From Eleusine coracana subsp. coracana (taxonomy: Eukaryota; Streptophyta; Magnoliopsida; Poales; Poaceae): a stretch of 64,000 nt of DNA. A program made the translations under genes and the position numbers. How positions within the stretch are numbered: position 1 is the first letter of the stretch; each line of letters opens with the position of its first letter. Shown here piece by piece: positions 21,167 to 33,372 of the stretch. A model generated the notes under the pieces. It was not told the origin of the DNA and searched no databases. It saw only the letters and a program-made list of their open reading frames with translations. The stretch lies in NCBI GenBank assembly GCA_032690845.1, contig CM064429.1, forward strand, positions 16,834,569 to 16,898,568, written 5' to 3'.

Positions 21167-21277
21167 ATGTCCTTCAGTCTGGATGTGCTGGTTTGGGTTA
21201 TCGTCGCCTACTTGCTGTTGATGGCCTATCTTGTGCGGAAGGTCTTCTCCCAGCCTCTGGCGAAGCCCGCTCTGTGA
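21167..21277 (+). CDS. Possible 36-residue single-span membrane peptide
   Basis: The frame reads MSFSLDVLVWVIVAYLLL, then MAYLVRK and a short polar tail, and ends at TGA. Residues 5-23 form one strongly hydrophobic segment followed by basic residues (RK), the layout of a small membrane-anchored peptide. It lies 0.7 kb after pseudogene copy 2 and before an LTR fragment. I know of no named homologue. A short frame in non-coding DNA could look like this by chance, so the call is tentative. Confidence 0.25.
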   Translation: MSFSLDVLVWVIVAYLLLMAYLVRKVFSQPLAKPAL

Positions 21278-21435
21278 TTCCTCGCCCGAGTGCGAATGTA
21301 ATCTCGGTGTCGAGTCTATATCGGACAGTTGAATAGTCGAGTTGTTTTGTGCCACCACTCCTCGATCATAAATTCTTTTCCTCTCCTAGCACCCACCTAA
21401 TTTCAACGACCAGATTCTTTTAAATAGTGTAGATA

Positions 21436-21721
21436 TGTGACATCCCAAAATTTTAACACCAAATTAATTAGATAAAATCGCAGCAAAATTTAATTTTTCA
21501 AGACTAATACGATCTCATGATTTTAAAATTTTCTTTGAAACAAAAAATCACCAAATAAATAAATTAGAAAAAATAGAATAAAGGAAATTTTGAATAATTA
21601 AAAAAAACCTTGCAAAAGTGATGGTTAGATTATTTTTCTTTTGTTTGATTGCTTCATGTGTTACTCCATTTAAAACTCCAAAGTCATTTAGAAATTCTTC
21701 CAAAAATTCCAAAACCCAAAA
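21436..21721 (+). repeat. Terminal fragment of an LTR (TGTGACATCCC type)
   Basis: TGTGACATCCCAAAATTTTAAC is a start typical of grass gypsy LTRs and resembles the inverted end of the solo LTR at 55645. Only about 285 AT-rich bases are present before copia LTR sequence begins. No partner end is visible. Confidence 0.45.
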
Positions 21722-23777
21722 AAAAAGGTGCCTAGAGGGGGGGGGGGTTGAATAGGCACTTTAAATAGTTGACCTGAAATCAACACTTAAAAACAGATTA
21801 AACAGAGAACGACGGAACTTCTGTCATATTATGACGGAACTTTCGTGGTGACGGAAGTTCTGTTCCACGACAGAAGTTCCTCGTCTATGAGTTGGAAAAC
21901 ACAACAAAAAGGGGAATATAAGAGGGACAAAGAAACGATTTGAATAGAAGGGTTTTTGTTGCAGTGTAGAGCTTAGTTCGTGCAGGAGATAGCAAGCAAC
22001 ACAACACACAAATAGATCGAGCATAATATACGAAGAACGAAGCAAGCACAATAATAATCGTTGGAAATGTAAAGAGAGAGACACAAAGATTTTTACCGAG
22101 GTTTGGCGACTACACAACGTAGTCCCTACTTCCTCGTTGAGGAGCTACGCAAAGTAGCCGGGTCTCTCTCAACCCTTTTCCCCGCCAAGCGATCACTATG
22201 ATCGAGCTTGGAATTCTTTCTTCACATAATTCTTTTCCTCCGGAGGCGAATCACACCTTTACAAACTTTCCCAAGACTCACCACAAGATTGGAAGCTCTA
22301 GGGTGACGCCTAGCCGTCAAGGAATCTTCAATTCTAAGAGTAACAAATGTCTCACGGACTTTTGCTTTGTAACAATGCTCAAGTGCTCAAATTCTCTCAC
22401 AAAAAAACTCTCTCTCAACCCAACTCTCACAAAGAGATGAATCCTCAAAAAGAGGAGTTGGAAAGAGTGCTAGAAGGCTTTGAGAATGATATTTTCATGG
22501 GGGAAGTCAGCAGCCTCGGAAGGAGGGGAGAGATGAGCTATTTATAGAGGAGTCTCAAAAACTAGCCATTGGAGTACATTTTGGAGACTGACGGAACTTC
22601 CGTAAAAACCCATGGAACTTCTGACATTTCAAAAAGAGTCGTTGTGTGGGCTAGGATTCCACTATGATAGGGCATGACGGAACTTCCGTCACAAGCATGA
22701 CGGAACTTCCGTGACTCTCTGGATGGAAGATCACTGGAGTTTCAACTGACGGAACTTTCGTCACTCTCGGGTTGGCAGAGTTACTAGAATTTCTAGCGAT
22801 GGAACTTCTGATGGAACTTCCTTCGTTCCTGGGTTGGCAGTTTTTGGGTCATTTTGTGGCTATTGTGTTTCTCCCATCTCACTTGGGATTTTGTTGAGCA
22901 TTGAGACTTTGCAAGCATCCATGTGACATCCCTCTTGATAGAGCGGCATGCCTAAACTCAAGATTAAATATGAAACAAACTTTCTTCAACTTGAGATTGC
23001 ATAATTGATACTTGCCACTTTTCTTCATTTGGCTTTGAAAGGAATTGCCACATGTATTCTTCTTCTAAGCGCTATCACATAGAGCTTGTGACTTGGAGTA
23101 TTTGAATCCTTATGATCAACTTCCATTTGTACTCACAAGTCACTTAAGATCTTTAATCATATTGATACTCCGAAGTACATGACTCTTGTTGCTTGGTTCA
23201 TCGAGATTGAGCTTCACCTTCCCTTCACCACTGCTCCGGTCCCTTGGACTGAGCCTTGCTTGCCCTTCTCCTTTGCATGATTCATCGTGACCCGATCATG
23301 CACAATTCTTCACCACTAAGCTAACTCAACTCACATACAACTTGTATTGTCATTAAGCCTTTGTTTGAAGATCTTCTTTATATTGTTGATCAAGTTGCTT
23401 GTAGTTATTTATTCGTCTTGTAATAAACTTTGCACTTGATTCCTCTAAGTCTTGTTCATGCATAGACCTGATTATTTATGAAACCTCATTGTATTGGTGA
23501 TCAAGCTGCTCATGAGTGTCCCTTCATCATGTCATCATTTTGTCCTTCATCATACTTTGATTGTGTACAAGCCTTGTCTTGTGAGACCAAATCAACTCAT
23601 GAACTTTCATGTCTCATAACTAGAATCAATGTACAATCTCAATCATATTCATTTCAGCCATAGAGTGTACATCCAAGATTTCAATCCCCGCTCATACACT
23701 TAGAAAGAATCAATAGACCTTTAATCACGTTGTCATTCAATACACCAAAACCCACTAGGGGACTAGATGCACTTTCA
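21722..23777 (-). repeat. 3' LTR of the 21.7-32.0 kb copia element
   Basis: It begins at AAAGGTGCCTAGAGGGG, with the expected TG altered, and ends CTAGATGCACTTTCA. On the minus strand a TATAAATA lies at 22539-22546. Palindromes of the form GACGGAACTTCCGTC lie upstream of it at 22589, 22676, 22699 and 22748 and downstream at 21811-21885. The copy at 29878 aligns along the full length. Confidence 0.85.
22539..22546 (-). promoter_or_regulatory. TATA box in the left copia LTR
   Basis: The minus strand reads TATAAATA. The equivalent site in the right LTR is 30697-30704. Palindrome copies lie 45-230 bases upstream on the minus strand. Confidence 0.5.
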
Positions 23778-24415
23778 ATCTCTTCCTTTTTGGTGATTGA
23801 TGACAACCTTGATTAAAGCGCACAAAAGATATTCAAAGAGCATTTTGAATGCAAACATATAGATGAGCTCCCCCTAAATATGTGCATATTGAATGAAATT
23901 CAAGAACTTGGCCCAAAATGTCATTTGCACATTTTACAAGTTGATTTGAGGGCTCCCCCTATATGTGTGCATTCGTGGGAGTGCAAAAAGTGTGTGTTAG
24001 CAGATATCTCATGATGCATATGCCAAGAAAGACACACAAAAACAAACTGAAAGAAAGCATATGTCTTGTCTAGCAAACACTAGACTTCACATATTCACAA
24101 TAAAGAACATTACATCATTACAATAATGCATCACACATTATCACAAGCAAAAATGTTCTTAAAAACAAAGATAAAGAGAGGTTCACACACAAGTTCACAC
24201 ATTACACATTGTTCTCAAGTCCATGAGATGAAAAGAGACTTCTCCACCTGTGATGCCACTAAGTCTTAAGCTTGAGCTTTAATATTCTTTTCTCTCCTTG
24301 TTCTCACCATGTAGCTTGAGCTTTAATCTACTTTTCTCTCCCTCTTTGTCAACTAGCACCAAAAAGTTTAAGCTCAAGGCATGAAAGACACCTTCCTTCT
24401 TTGTTCATGTTACCT
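23778..24415 (-). other. Polypurine tract and 3' non-coding interior
   Basis: Immediately next to the LTR the minus strand reads CCAAAAAGGAAGAGAT, the polypurine tract. Two further AGGGGGAG tracts lie near 23870 and 23955. No gene is supported. Confidence 0.65.
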
Positions 24416-26274
24416 TTAATTTCGAGGTGGGTGAGAAGGAGAAGGTTGGTCTGATGTGGAATCTCCAGTACCACCAAATTCATAGCTGCCATAGCCACTA
24501 AGGATCATGTCACCACAAATTTTAGAGGTGTAGTCATTTTGCTCAATGTTGATTATTTTCTCATCGCAAGGCTCTATGGGACTCTTTGCACTTTCTGAAC
24601 CAATAGGAGAGCAAGGATGCTCAAGTTCCAACTTGGTATGAATTTTCCTTGATTCTTTTGGTGATCTTCTTTCTTTCCTGTCTTTCATGATATGCTCTCT
24701 CATCTACCTCATATTGTTCCTTGTTTAAGCAAAATAGCATGTTCATGATTTTCCTCAGAGGATAGAAATGCTTGTCTTGTAGCTGCACACTGCCATTAGT
24801 GCTTATAGAAGGTGGTGCTTGGTGAGGAGGTGCCATTAGGTTGTGTGGGAGGTATAAATGACAGAAGTTCCATTGTTGGACAATGGAAGTTCCATTGCTC
24901 TCTGTCTCGAGCGGAGATAAATCCAAAGAATGAAGGAAGTTCCATAAATGAATGACGGAAGTTCCATCGCTCTTTGTCTTCAACTAACAGAGGCTTTTAG
25001 AAATCAGAGCTTTTGGACAAGCACTATATATATGAGGAAGCTATGGGTGTGTCCTTCTCTGGTTGTGGTAAAAATTTAATTTTGTAACTCTTGTTAGCTC
25101 TCTCACACTTGAAAAAAGTGGCACTAGTGACTCTCGATCATGTATGTGATATATGGTGCATATCCACAACTCTTCTAAAAGTAATTTGCAATGCCCTTAA
25201 TCTCTTCCCATATGAAGTCAAACACTAAGACAGGAGTGCATGAGGAGGAGTAGAAGACATAGCAACAAGAATGTTGTTGTTATAAGAGGAATGGCTGTGG
25301 AGTCTTCATCCCTAGGTGTGATATCCTTCCTGAACATCTTGTTGAGACAGGCATAGAATGTAAGTAAATATGTAGCATATCCTTGACTGTCCTATTTGTT
25401 TCTTGGATACATGAAATTTATCCTTTCAAGATTTAAAGTGGGGTAAATGTGAAGGTGTGAATGGTTAGCATCATTTCACCCAAATCCAAGAAGTCTAGCA
25501 AACTGAGCATATGTGAACTCATACCACTGTCCCTTTGTCATCCAATCAGATTTTCTGACATTTTCATGCCCTTCAACACAATGATCTCATTGTTTTAATT
25601 CTCCTGAAATGCTAAAGTATCACTCACATTCTTGATTTTGCATTCAGGCACCAAAGTATTGAGAATTGGGTCATCATTGGTATATAGGTAGTTCCAATTT
25701 ACCCACTAAGTAATAGACATTGCCTTGTATGATTATAGACTCATAGTAATCTTGCCGAAAGTAAGGCCAAAAACTGTAATCAGTTCCAACGTCTTTTGGA
25801 GTTAGCTTCAAGTTGATTGCTCTCATCTTCCTTATCTCTTCAAATTGTCCTTTGTAGTTTACTCTTGTTCTTTAAGAAGGATTAGAAGGTTCTGAGAACA
25901 AAGAAGCACTAAAGTTTCTGACTGTTGATGCTATAGGCTCATCCACAACAAATGCTTCAGAATCCTCATTTTCTTCTTCTTCTTGAATTCCTGCAGAAAC
26001 CATTGTTGCACTAGTTGACTTAGTTTGTCCCCTCCCTTGATGATGGCCCTAGGAGGAGATGGAAGCCAAGTTTAATCCTCTACATCATCACTAACAAAGA
26101 AGGTTTGTTCATCATCAACAGGTGCTGTTACTTCCTCTTCTATGATCATGTCTCTCCTCTAGGCAAGGGCCTCTTAGTTGTCTTTTTCTGCCTTTCATAT
26201 TAAGAAGAATAAAGCTGCCCTCTCCTTTCCATATCATGCCTTGCCTTGACTAATCTTCTTCCCTTTTTATCATC
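24416..26274 (-). pseudogene. ORF1-like plant transposon protein, decayed
   Basis: The minus strand starts near 26274 with MDDKKGRRLVKARHDMERRG and is then broken by many stops and frameshifts. Recognisable blocks are DYYESIIIQGNVYYLV, MTKGQWYEFTYAQFARLLGF and LNLERINFMYPRN, then LLTFYACLNKMFRKDITPRD. This is the conserved core of a protein found beside many grass retrotransposons (WMTxGQWYxxTYxQFAxLLGFG) and related to the Athila 'ORF1' class. The C-terminal frames at 24416-24983 include a charged, Lys/Arg-rich helix. The biochemical role is unknown. Its presence in a copia-type element is notable because related frames occur in two gypsy elements of this window. Confidence 0.6.
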
Positions 26275-27999
26275 CATACTACCTCTACAACTGATAGAGG
26301 TGAACCATTCTAATAAAGCAGCTGGATCAAAGAATGATAGATGGAGGACAGGTTGGAGGACTCTAAATCTATGGGTGACGGAACTTCCGACACTTGAGCT
26401 ACAGAAGTTATGTCACTCTCTGGTTCCAACAACAGCTTATATTCAAGGACGATGAAGGTTTTGATAGGATTGGGTTAAACCTAAGAATTGTTAGTTTCTA
26501 TCCCATTCTTTGCAATCATAGGTTCTTATCCAATTTCAATCACTTTTCTTCTCATCTATAGATCTTATTCCCATATGCAACCTTCGCACTTTTCTTCTCC
26601 AACTTTTTGCAAATCTTATTCCAAAAAGTGAGAGATTGAGATTTTGATCAGAGTAGAGCAAGATTGGATTTTTGGACTTGAGATAGACGATCTCACAGAT
26701 TGTGGTTAGACGATAATCAATCAATTTTAATTATAATCACAATTTTCTCGACATGATCACAAAGATCAAGAACCAAAGATTTTCAAAAATCATAATTATA
26801 ACAAGATAGAGGAAGTTTGTTTTTTTGAAAAATCTATCCTAGCTCACAAAGAGCATGCTATGACACGAGGCCATACACATGCCAACACATAACCTATCAC
26901 ATGGGTTCTATATGCAAGGGAACACAAAGCTGTAACTGCAGGACATACCTTTGCCATTAGATTGTTCTTCTCTTTCTCTTGTGAGGGAGCGTTTATGTAG
27001 CTGTGTACCCTTGCATGATTTGTCAATCGGATCAAGACATTGTCAGATTTTGAGTATGATAGATCTTGGGACTCATGAACCCCAGACGTCTCCATTGTCA
27101 TTAGTCACATCTACCACTTGATTGAATGCACTTTCAAAGCCTTCACAATGATAGTAGTTCCACAAGCAATATTATCCATGTAAATGCTGCCCACACAATC
27201 ACTTACAGAAAAACATTAGTTCCTCTTAACACAAGACATGGTGTGAATCTCCCCCTTAATGTGTGCACCATATCATTGAATAATATTCACATGTGCACAC
27301 TACTCAGTTATGATCATGAGGAGATTTAAACTATGTCTTAGTTAAGGTATTAGATAAACAACTAGAATTTGAAAAGAGCAGAGAGCCACTTACAAACCAA
27401 ATAAGTAGGAATTTTTCTTGTGAAGACGGAAGGCATGAAGGTTCAATGACACTCTTAACTTATGGTCTTGAAATTACTAGAGATCGTCTCAATGAATTTT
27501 TTATTCATCTCTCCTCCCTTCTTCTTCTATGTATCTGTTTTGTGGATACGAAGGAACTTCTGTCACTAGGTGACAGAACTTCCGTCACTCTTTGTTGTGA
27601 GCTGGTGAAGCCATGGAACTGCCATGAACTATAGAAAGGCTGTTGACGAAACTTCCGTCCCTCTTTGTTTGACTGTCTTGACTTCTTGTATGCTTGTAGC
27701 TCCTGAAAGATGTTCACAAAACAAATTTCTCCAAATGAGACATTAATTGCATCTCTTTATATATGACATTCATGTAATGTTCCTTAAGAGCACTTCTCGA
27801 GTTATTACATGAACTTGTAAACACACTACAACAGGAATAAGGAAAACAAAGAGAGAAGTGTAATGATACTTATTGTTCCCTTGATAACATTGATGTAGAA
27901 AATGTTAAAACATTTTCACACTTGGCAAGTTTGCATGCATATGTTTTCTTCTTATCCATGCCAAGTCATCAATGCATCACCTACACTCCATAAACACTT
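26275..27999 (-). other. Interior spacer between gag and ORF1-like remnant
   Basis: This is where protease, integrase and polymerase would lie in an autonomous copia element, and none is visible. It carries scattered GGAACTTCCGTCAC half-palindromes, with a clear pair at 27548/27570. Several short frames have no domain. Confidence 0.55.
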
Positions 28000-28392
28000 T
28001 CAAGCACAATTTAGTACCCGACACTTCTTGGGTCCTAGAGTGTTAATCACACAAGCTTTTGGCATCCAAAGTGACTTTGCACTATCAATAGGTGAACTAA
28101 TCACCTTGGTAGCACTAGTGTCAATATTGGCCTTAGCACATAGCAAATTATTATGGACAAGATTGAGTGAGGTTTGGGACATAGAACAATCCTTACTCAT
28201 GTGTCCTTTCTCACGGCAAATATAACATCTTCGGTGCTTGATCTTATTTGCCCTCACTTTGAGTTTCCTCTTAGCGCTTTCACTCTTGTTCATGTATCGG
28301 TTAAGTGCTGACACAAAACCTTTCTCAAGCTTCTCAGTAGATTTCTGTTTGCTTGTAGAACCCGAGCACTCCGGTTCTAGAGACCGGACCAT
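28000..28392 (-). pseudogene. Copia gag, second zinc-knuckle segment
   Basis: The minus frame carries KLEKGFVSALNRY, then an intact zinc knuckle CYICREKGHMSKDC with CX2CX4HX4C spacing, then SLWMPKACVINTLGP. The last part matches the motif that follows gag in SIRE-type elements (VWVPK). Zinc knuckles bind the genomic RNA for packaging. It is separated from the main gag frame by stops around 28440-28480. The reading frame ends at 28000, where the protease would be expected to begin. Confidence 0.7.
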
Positions 28393-28479
28393 CCAGTTTT
28401 CATAGACTTGCTGCTTTCTTGATTCTGCTATAGATTGATTTATTCTGTGCCCTTTTTCCTTGCAACCAAAACACCTTCT

Positions 28480-29826
28480 CTATGATAGGCTTTGTTGTCT
28501 TCTATAAAGTGTTGGTTGAGCCTTTTTCTTTTTTGGACACTTAGATGCAAAGTGTCCCTTTGTTGACCACTCGTAGCAAATGACTTGAGCACTTGATTTG
28601 AACTTCCTCTTCCTCTTCGTGTCATGAACTTCTTCAGGGTAAGTTGTGGAGGTTTGGGAGCATGTGATGCTTAATCCCTTCTCAAGCTTCTTCACCACAT
28701 CATCACGATTATCTTGAGATAGTTGCACATGACCCTTACTTTTCAACCGACTGAAGTCCATCTTGAGCTTCTTAACTTCTTCCTTGAGAACATCATTTTC
28801 ACTTGCAATGAGATCATCATCAGTTTCTACAATTATATGCTCATCAAGAGATGGCTTTTCTTGAGGAAAACATAAGTTAGCACAAGATAAATCAATGGAG
28901 ATAGGTGCACATGTGCAAGTGTGAGGTTGGTAGGATTTTACCACTGTCAAAGCAACCTCATGTGTTGTCTCTAGCATGACATAAGTGTCAACAAGCTTGT
29001 CATGAGAACTTAAAAGCATGCTATGTCTGTTTTGCAAATCAAGATGCTTTTTAGCAAGCTTTTGGTACTCCTTGAAAATCATTTGATTTGCCTTCTCTAG
29101 TTGTGCTACATAAGGTAGAGAGTTAATAGCACATGCATCATTGTTACTCAAATCATCACTTTTCACAAGTGTGGATCTTTTGGACTCTCTTTGTCTCTTG
29201 GTCATGTGATGAAAAGCATCCTCATCTTCCAGCCATGAGCTTGTAGGTGATGTAGACTCTTCACTTGGTCTAAACCTACAACAATCAAGATCATCGGCAA
29301 TTTTAATAGAAACAATTTCCGTTCTGCCAAAATCGGACACACCAGTTTGGAAAGCCGGACCAATCGGTTTTCCTAGGCAGATAGGATTAGTCCTATTTTC
29401 TTGATCTTCTGATTGCTCATGTTGGTGTTGGCCTTTTGAGCTTGCTGAAAGGGAGATGTTCTTAGGCTCACACTCCAACAATGGTTTCACATCATTGCTA
29501 GAGCCATACATCTCCTCAAGTGCTTTCCACATCAAGTGTGCACTCTTTGGCACTCCATGCTTATTTAGCATTTTATCTTCGACCTCTGCACTCATAGCAC
29601 TAGATAAAGCATTAAATGCATGGGCTTCGAGATACAAGCATTTCTCTTGTCCTTTGGTTAGAGGATGATCCTCCAAGACATGAAAGAAGCCTATATCCAT
29701 GATCCACCAAATTTGTGAGTTCATTTCATGAAAATAAGAAGACATACGAGTTTTCCACAAAGCATAGTTTGCTCCGTTGAAAAGGGGTACCTCAAATGAA
29801 GGTGTGGAAATCTTTGGAAGCGACAT
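28480..29826 (-). CDS. Copia gag (448 residues)
   Basis: MSLPKISTPSFEVPLFNG followed by NYALWKTRMSSYF is the classic N-terminus of SIRE/Maximus copia gag (UBN2-type) proteins, which form the virus-like particle. Residues about 1-130 hold the gag fold, including WWIMDIGF and MWKALEEMYGSS. A coiled-coil-like stretch covers about 235-300. A zinc knuckle near residues 415-430 reads CYEWSTKGHFASKC: the second cysteine of CX2C is replaced by Trp, so it should not bind zinc. The frame starts 51 bases from the LTR edge (29878), as expected for the first gene of the element. It is open throughout and is the best-preserved gene of this element. Confidence 0.85.
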   Translation of the reverse strand: MSLPKISTPSFEVPLFNGANYALWKTRMSSYFHEMNSQIWWIMDIGFFHVLEDHPLTKGQEKCLYLEAHAFNALSSAMSAEVEDKMLNKHGVPKSAHLMWKALEEMYGSSNDVKPLLECEPKNISLSASSKGQHQHEQSEDQENRTNPICLGKPIGPAFQTGVSDFGRTEIVSIKIADDLDCCRFRPSEESTSPTSSWLEDEDAFHHMTKRQRESKRSTLVKSDDLSNNDACAINSLPYVAQLEKANQMIFKEYQKLAKKHLDLQNRHSMLLSSHDKLVDTYVMLETTHEVALTVVKSYQPHTCTCAPISIDLSCANLCFPQEKPSLDEHIIVETDDDLIASENDVLKEEVKKLKMDFSRLKSKGHVQLSQDNRDDVVKKLEKGLSITCSQTSTTYPEEVHDTKRKRKFKSSAQVICYEWSTKGHFASKCPKKKKAQPTLYRRQQSLS

Positions 29827-29862
29827 CGTTTCTCCAAGTGTTTAAGCCTAATAAGGAGATTA

Positions 29863-29875
29863 AGCTCTAATACCA
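29863..29875 (-). other. Primer-binding site (initiator tRNA-Met)
   Basis: The minus strand reads TGGTATTAGAGCT two bases inside the LTR end, one mismatch from the plant initiator-Met complement TGGTATCAGAGC. Confidence 0.75.
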
Positions 29876-29877
29876 AT

Positions 29878-31954
29878 TGAAAGGTGCCTGCCTAGAGGGG
29901 GGGGGGTGAATAGACACTTTAAATAGTTGACCTGAAATCAACACTTAAAAGCGGATTATACAGAGAACGATGGAACTTTCGTCAGTTTGTGACGGAACTT
30001 CCATGGTGACAGAAGTTCTGTCCCACGACAGAAGTTCCTCGTCTATGAGGTGGAAAAGACAACGAAAAGAGGAATATAAGAGGGACAAAGAAACTACTTT
30101 TATAGAAGGGTTGTTGTTGCAGTGTAGAGCTTAGTTCCTGCAGAAGATAGCAAGCAACACAACACACAAATAGACCGAGCACAATATATGAAGAAAGAAT
30201 CAAGCACAATAATAATCACGGGAAATGTAAAGAGAGAGACACAAAGCTTTTTATCGAGGTTCGGCGACTACACAACGTAGTCCCTACTTCCTCGTTGAGG
30301 AGCTACACAAAGTAGCCAGGTCTCTCTCAACCCTTTTCCCCGTCAAGCGATCACTATGATCGAGCTTGGATTTCTTTCTTCACTTGATTCTTTTCCTTCG
30401 GAGGCGAATCACACCTTTACAAACTTTCCCAAGACTCACCACAAGATTGGGAGGTCTAGGGTGATGCCTAGCCGTCTAGGAATCTTCAATTCTAAGAGTA
30501 ACAAATGTCTCATGGAATCTTGCTTTGTAACAATGCTCAAGTGCTCAAATTCTCTCACAAAGAAACTCTCTCTCAACCCAACTCTCACAAAGAGATGAAT
30601 CCTCAAAAAGAGGAGTTGGGGAGAGTGCTAGAAGGCTTTGAGAATGATATTTTCATGGGGGGAGTCAGCAGCCTCTGAAGGAGGGGAGAGATGAGCTATT
30701 TATAGAGGAGTCTCAAAAACTAGCCATTGGAGTGCATTCGGGAGACTGACGGAACTTCCGTGAAAACCTATGGAACTTCTATCATTTCAAAAAGAGCCGT
30801 TGCGTGGGCTAGGATTCCGTGAAAAGCTATGCGATAGACCAAAGCTAAAAATGGTGCCTCCACTGTGACTCTCTGGATGGAAGGTCACTGGAGTTTCAAC
30901 TGATGGAACTTCTGACGGAACTTTTGACGGAACTTCTGTCACTCTCGGTTTGGCAGAGTTACTGGAATTTCTAGCGACTGAACTTCCAACAAAACTTCCT
31001 TCGTTCCTGGGTTGGCAGTTTTTGGGTCATTTCGTGGCTATTGGGTTTCTCTCATCTCACTTGGGATTTTGTTGAGCATTGAGACTTTGCAAGCACCCAT
31101 GTGACATCCCTCTTGATAGAGCGGCATGCCTAAACTCAAGATTAAATATAAAAGAAACTTTCTTCAACTTGAGATTGCATAGTTGATACTTGACACTTTT
31201 CTTTATTTGGCTTCAAAGGAATTACCACATGTATTCTTCTTCTAAGCTCCATCACCTAGAGCTTGTGACTTGAAGTATTTGAATCCTTATGATCAACTTC
31301 CATTTGTACTTACAAGTCACTTAAGATCTTCAATCATATTGATACTTCTAAGTACATGACTCTTGTTGCTTGGTTCATCGAGATTGAGCTTCACCTGCCC
31401 TTCACCACTGCTCCGGTCCCTTGGACTGAGCCTTGCTTGCCATTCTCCTTTGCATGGTTCATCGTGACCCGGTCGTGCACAATTCTTCACCACTAAGCTA
31501 ACTCAACTCACATACAACTTGTATTGTCATTAAGCCTTTGTTTCAAGATCTTCTTTATATTGCTGATCAAGTTGCTTGTAGTTATTTATTCATCTTGTAA
31601 TCAACTTTGCACTTGATTCCTCTAAGTCTTGTTCATGGATAGACCTGATTGTTTATGAAACCTCATTGTGTTGGTGATCAAGCTGCTCATGAGTGTCCTT
31701 TCATCATGTCATCATTTTGTCCTTCATCATACTTTGATTGTGTACAAGCCTTGTCTTGTGAGACCAAATCAACTCATGAACTTTCATGTCTCATAACTTG
31801 AATCAATGTACAATCTCAATCATATTCTTTTCAGCCATAGAGTGTACATCCAAGATTTCAATCCCTGCTCATACACTTAGAAAGAATCTTTAGACCTTTA
31901 ATCACGTTGTCATTCAATACACCAAAACCCACTAGGGGACTAGATGCACTTTCA
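29878..31954 (-). repeat. 5' LTR of the 21.7-32.0 kb copia element
   Basis: It is 2077 bp, with TG...CA ends (TGAAAGGTGCCT ... GCACTTTCA). TATAAATA lies on the minus strand at 30697-30704, with GACGGAACTTCCGT-type repeats on both sides. A short unrelated stretch near 30813-30865 replaces the palindrome pair present in the left LTR. Confidence 0.85.
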
Positions 31955-33372
31955 ATGATGAACTCTAGTGCGTACCATTCTGTCTCTATCATGAACGTAT
32001 TCAAAGCGAACATATGCCTGACCTAAATGATAGGGATATATATCTTTTATTTTGCAGACCTAGATGATTGACCAAAAAAGCATGGACCACTTCAGAAATA
32101 ATCTAGAAAAGTACCTGAAAATCTTGCATTGGATCAACGGTGACGATCACCATGTCTTCTTTCTAGGGACGAGGATGCACCACCACTGCTCTAGTGATCG
32201 TCACTCTATTCTGGACTACTATGCGTTGGAAGCCTTTGACATGAAGGGCTCAGGATTGTATCTTTCGAACGCCATGGCAAAGGACTGAAGTGGAAGTTGG
32301 AGCGTTGGAGTCGGCGTGTCCGAGACAGGGTAGCGCCTTTTCTAATGCTCTATTTGGTAGAGTAGGATTTTCCATACTTGTTTCAGAAGGCAGAGGGCCA
32401 CTCGGGGTTTCACCCAGGAGAGCACGGAAAAAATCCATGAAACTTGGAAATATTGGTGGCCCACTTGAGGAGGACCCATCCTCCATAGGTTGTTTCATCA
32501 TAAACCAGAATTATTGCCCCTCCACGAAATTAGAGCATTTAAATGTGTCCATAGGCTGAAGAGCAGTTGTAAATCCCTCTCTTGTTGAAGGATTAGCGCA
32601 ATGAATCGAGATGTGACAAAATTGAAGATAGGCACGGCATTTAACGGTCCGGCGATAGCAGGCGAGGGAATGCCCGATTGAAGACAGTGACAGCAAATGA
32701 GGATGAGTGGCCTAAAGTTGTAATCTAGAGTTTCAGCTTTTTTCATTGAATCTGGCCCTCTATTGAGAGAGTTTGGATTTTGAAGCTGAAAATTAAGAGG
32801 GGCGGAATTCCTGCTTACCGTTTCATGCTTGTTCTTCACCTTATCAACCGTGTTCTTCGCTCTCTCTGAATTCTAGCAGATCAAAAACCGTTTACCTAGG
32901 TCTTTGAATACGATCAAAGACAGAGATCTTCCTCTTCCACTATTGTCTTGCATGATGGACAAGGATTGCATTAGCACCTGTCAAATTTGACCAAGCAATA
33001 TCTGCATAGAATCTGATGGGCTTGCACCTATCCAAGAAGCTTCTTCTTCTCTATCATACTCGGAAGATTCAAGGCCCCATAAGGCTCCACCTTCCCCCAC
33101 AGATGGAAGAAAACTTTCTATTTGATGTAGTCATAAGATCTTAAATTGTAGATATGAAACCAACTGCTTTGGAAGAAACAGAGAAACGAAAGACTCTGTT
33201 TCTCAACTCAACAGGCCTAAAATTAGCCACTAATACACCAAGAGTAGCTTGCAAAATGAAACCCATAGATTCAATAGTGAGTCGATAAGCACATCTGCCA
33301 AAGGCCACCACAAGAAAGAACTTCTTTTGTCCAGCGAAATAACTGAAATTGACTGGGACACCATAGCGCTCT
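31955..33372 (-). pseudogene. Zinc-knuckle protein pseudogene, main part
   Basis: Read on the minus strand from the copia insertion site, the frames give FFLVVAFGRCAYRLTIESMG, NRVFRFSVSSKAVGF, then two CCHC-like knuckles around 32690-32600 (CCHCLQSG and TVKCRAYLQFCHISIHC) and an MDFFRALLGE-containing tail. Frameshifts occur within the first knuckle and elsewhere, and stops are frequent. The pattern belongs to a hypothetical family that I have seen in grass genomes but cannot name. CCHC knuckles suggest nucleic-acid binding. The start of the same gene lies at 59102-59161, on the other side of the 25.7-kb copia insertion. Confidence 0.55.
33368..33372. repeat. Target-site duplication GCTCT
   Basis: GCTCT precedes the left LTR and recurs at 59102-59106 directly after the right LTR. 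It proves that everything between belongs to one insertion plus later nested insertions. Confidence 0.9.

Larger units (their letters stand above)
21722..31954 (-). mobile_element. Non-autonomous copia element (SIRE-type), 10.2 kb
   Basis: Two related LTRs (21722-23777 and 29878-31954) flank a 6.1-kb interior in minus orientation. The interior has a primer-binding site next to the right LTR, gag, an ORF1-like remnant and a polypurine tract next to the left LTR. No protease active site, integrase, reverse transcriptase or RNase H is present, so the element depended on another copia element for replication. The LTRs have diverged by several percent by eye, which implies an old insertion. No target duplication is seen (CAAAA on the left, ATGAT on the right), and the left end has lost its TG, which suggests rearrangement after insertion. 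Confidence 0.85.

Noticed and set aside
21436..31990. A target-site duplication for the 21.7-32.0 kb copia element
   Set aside because: The flanking five bases (CAAAA and ATGAT) do not match and the left LTR lacks its TG, so no duplication can be claimed.
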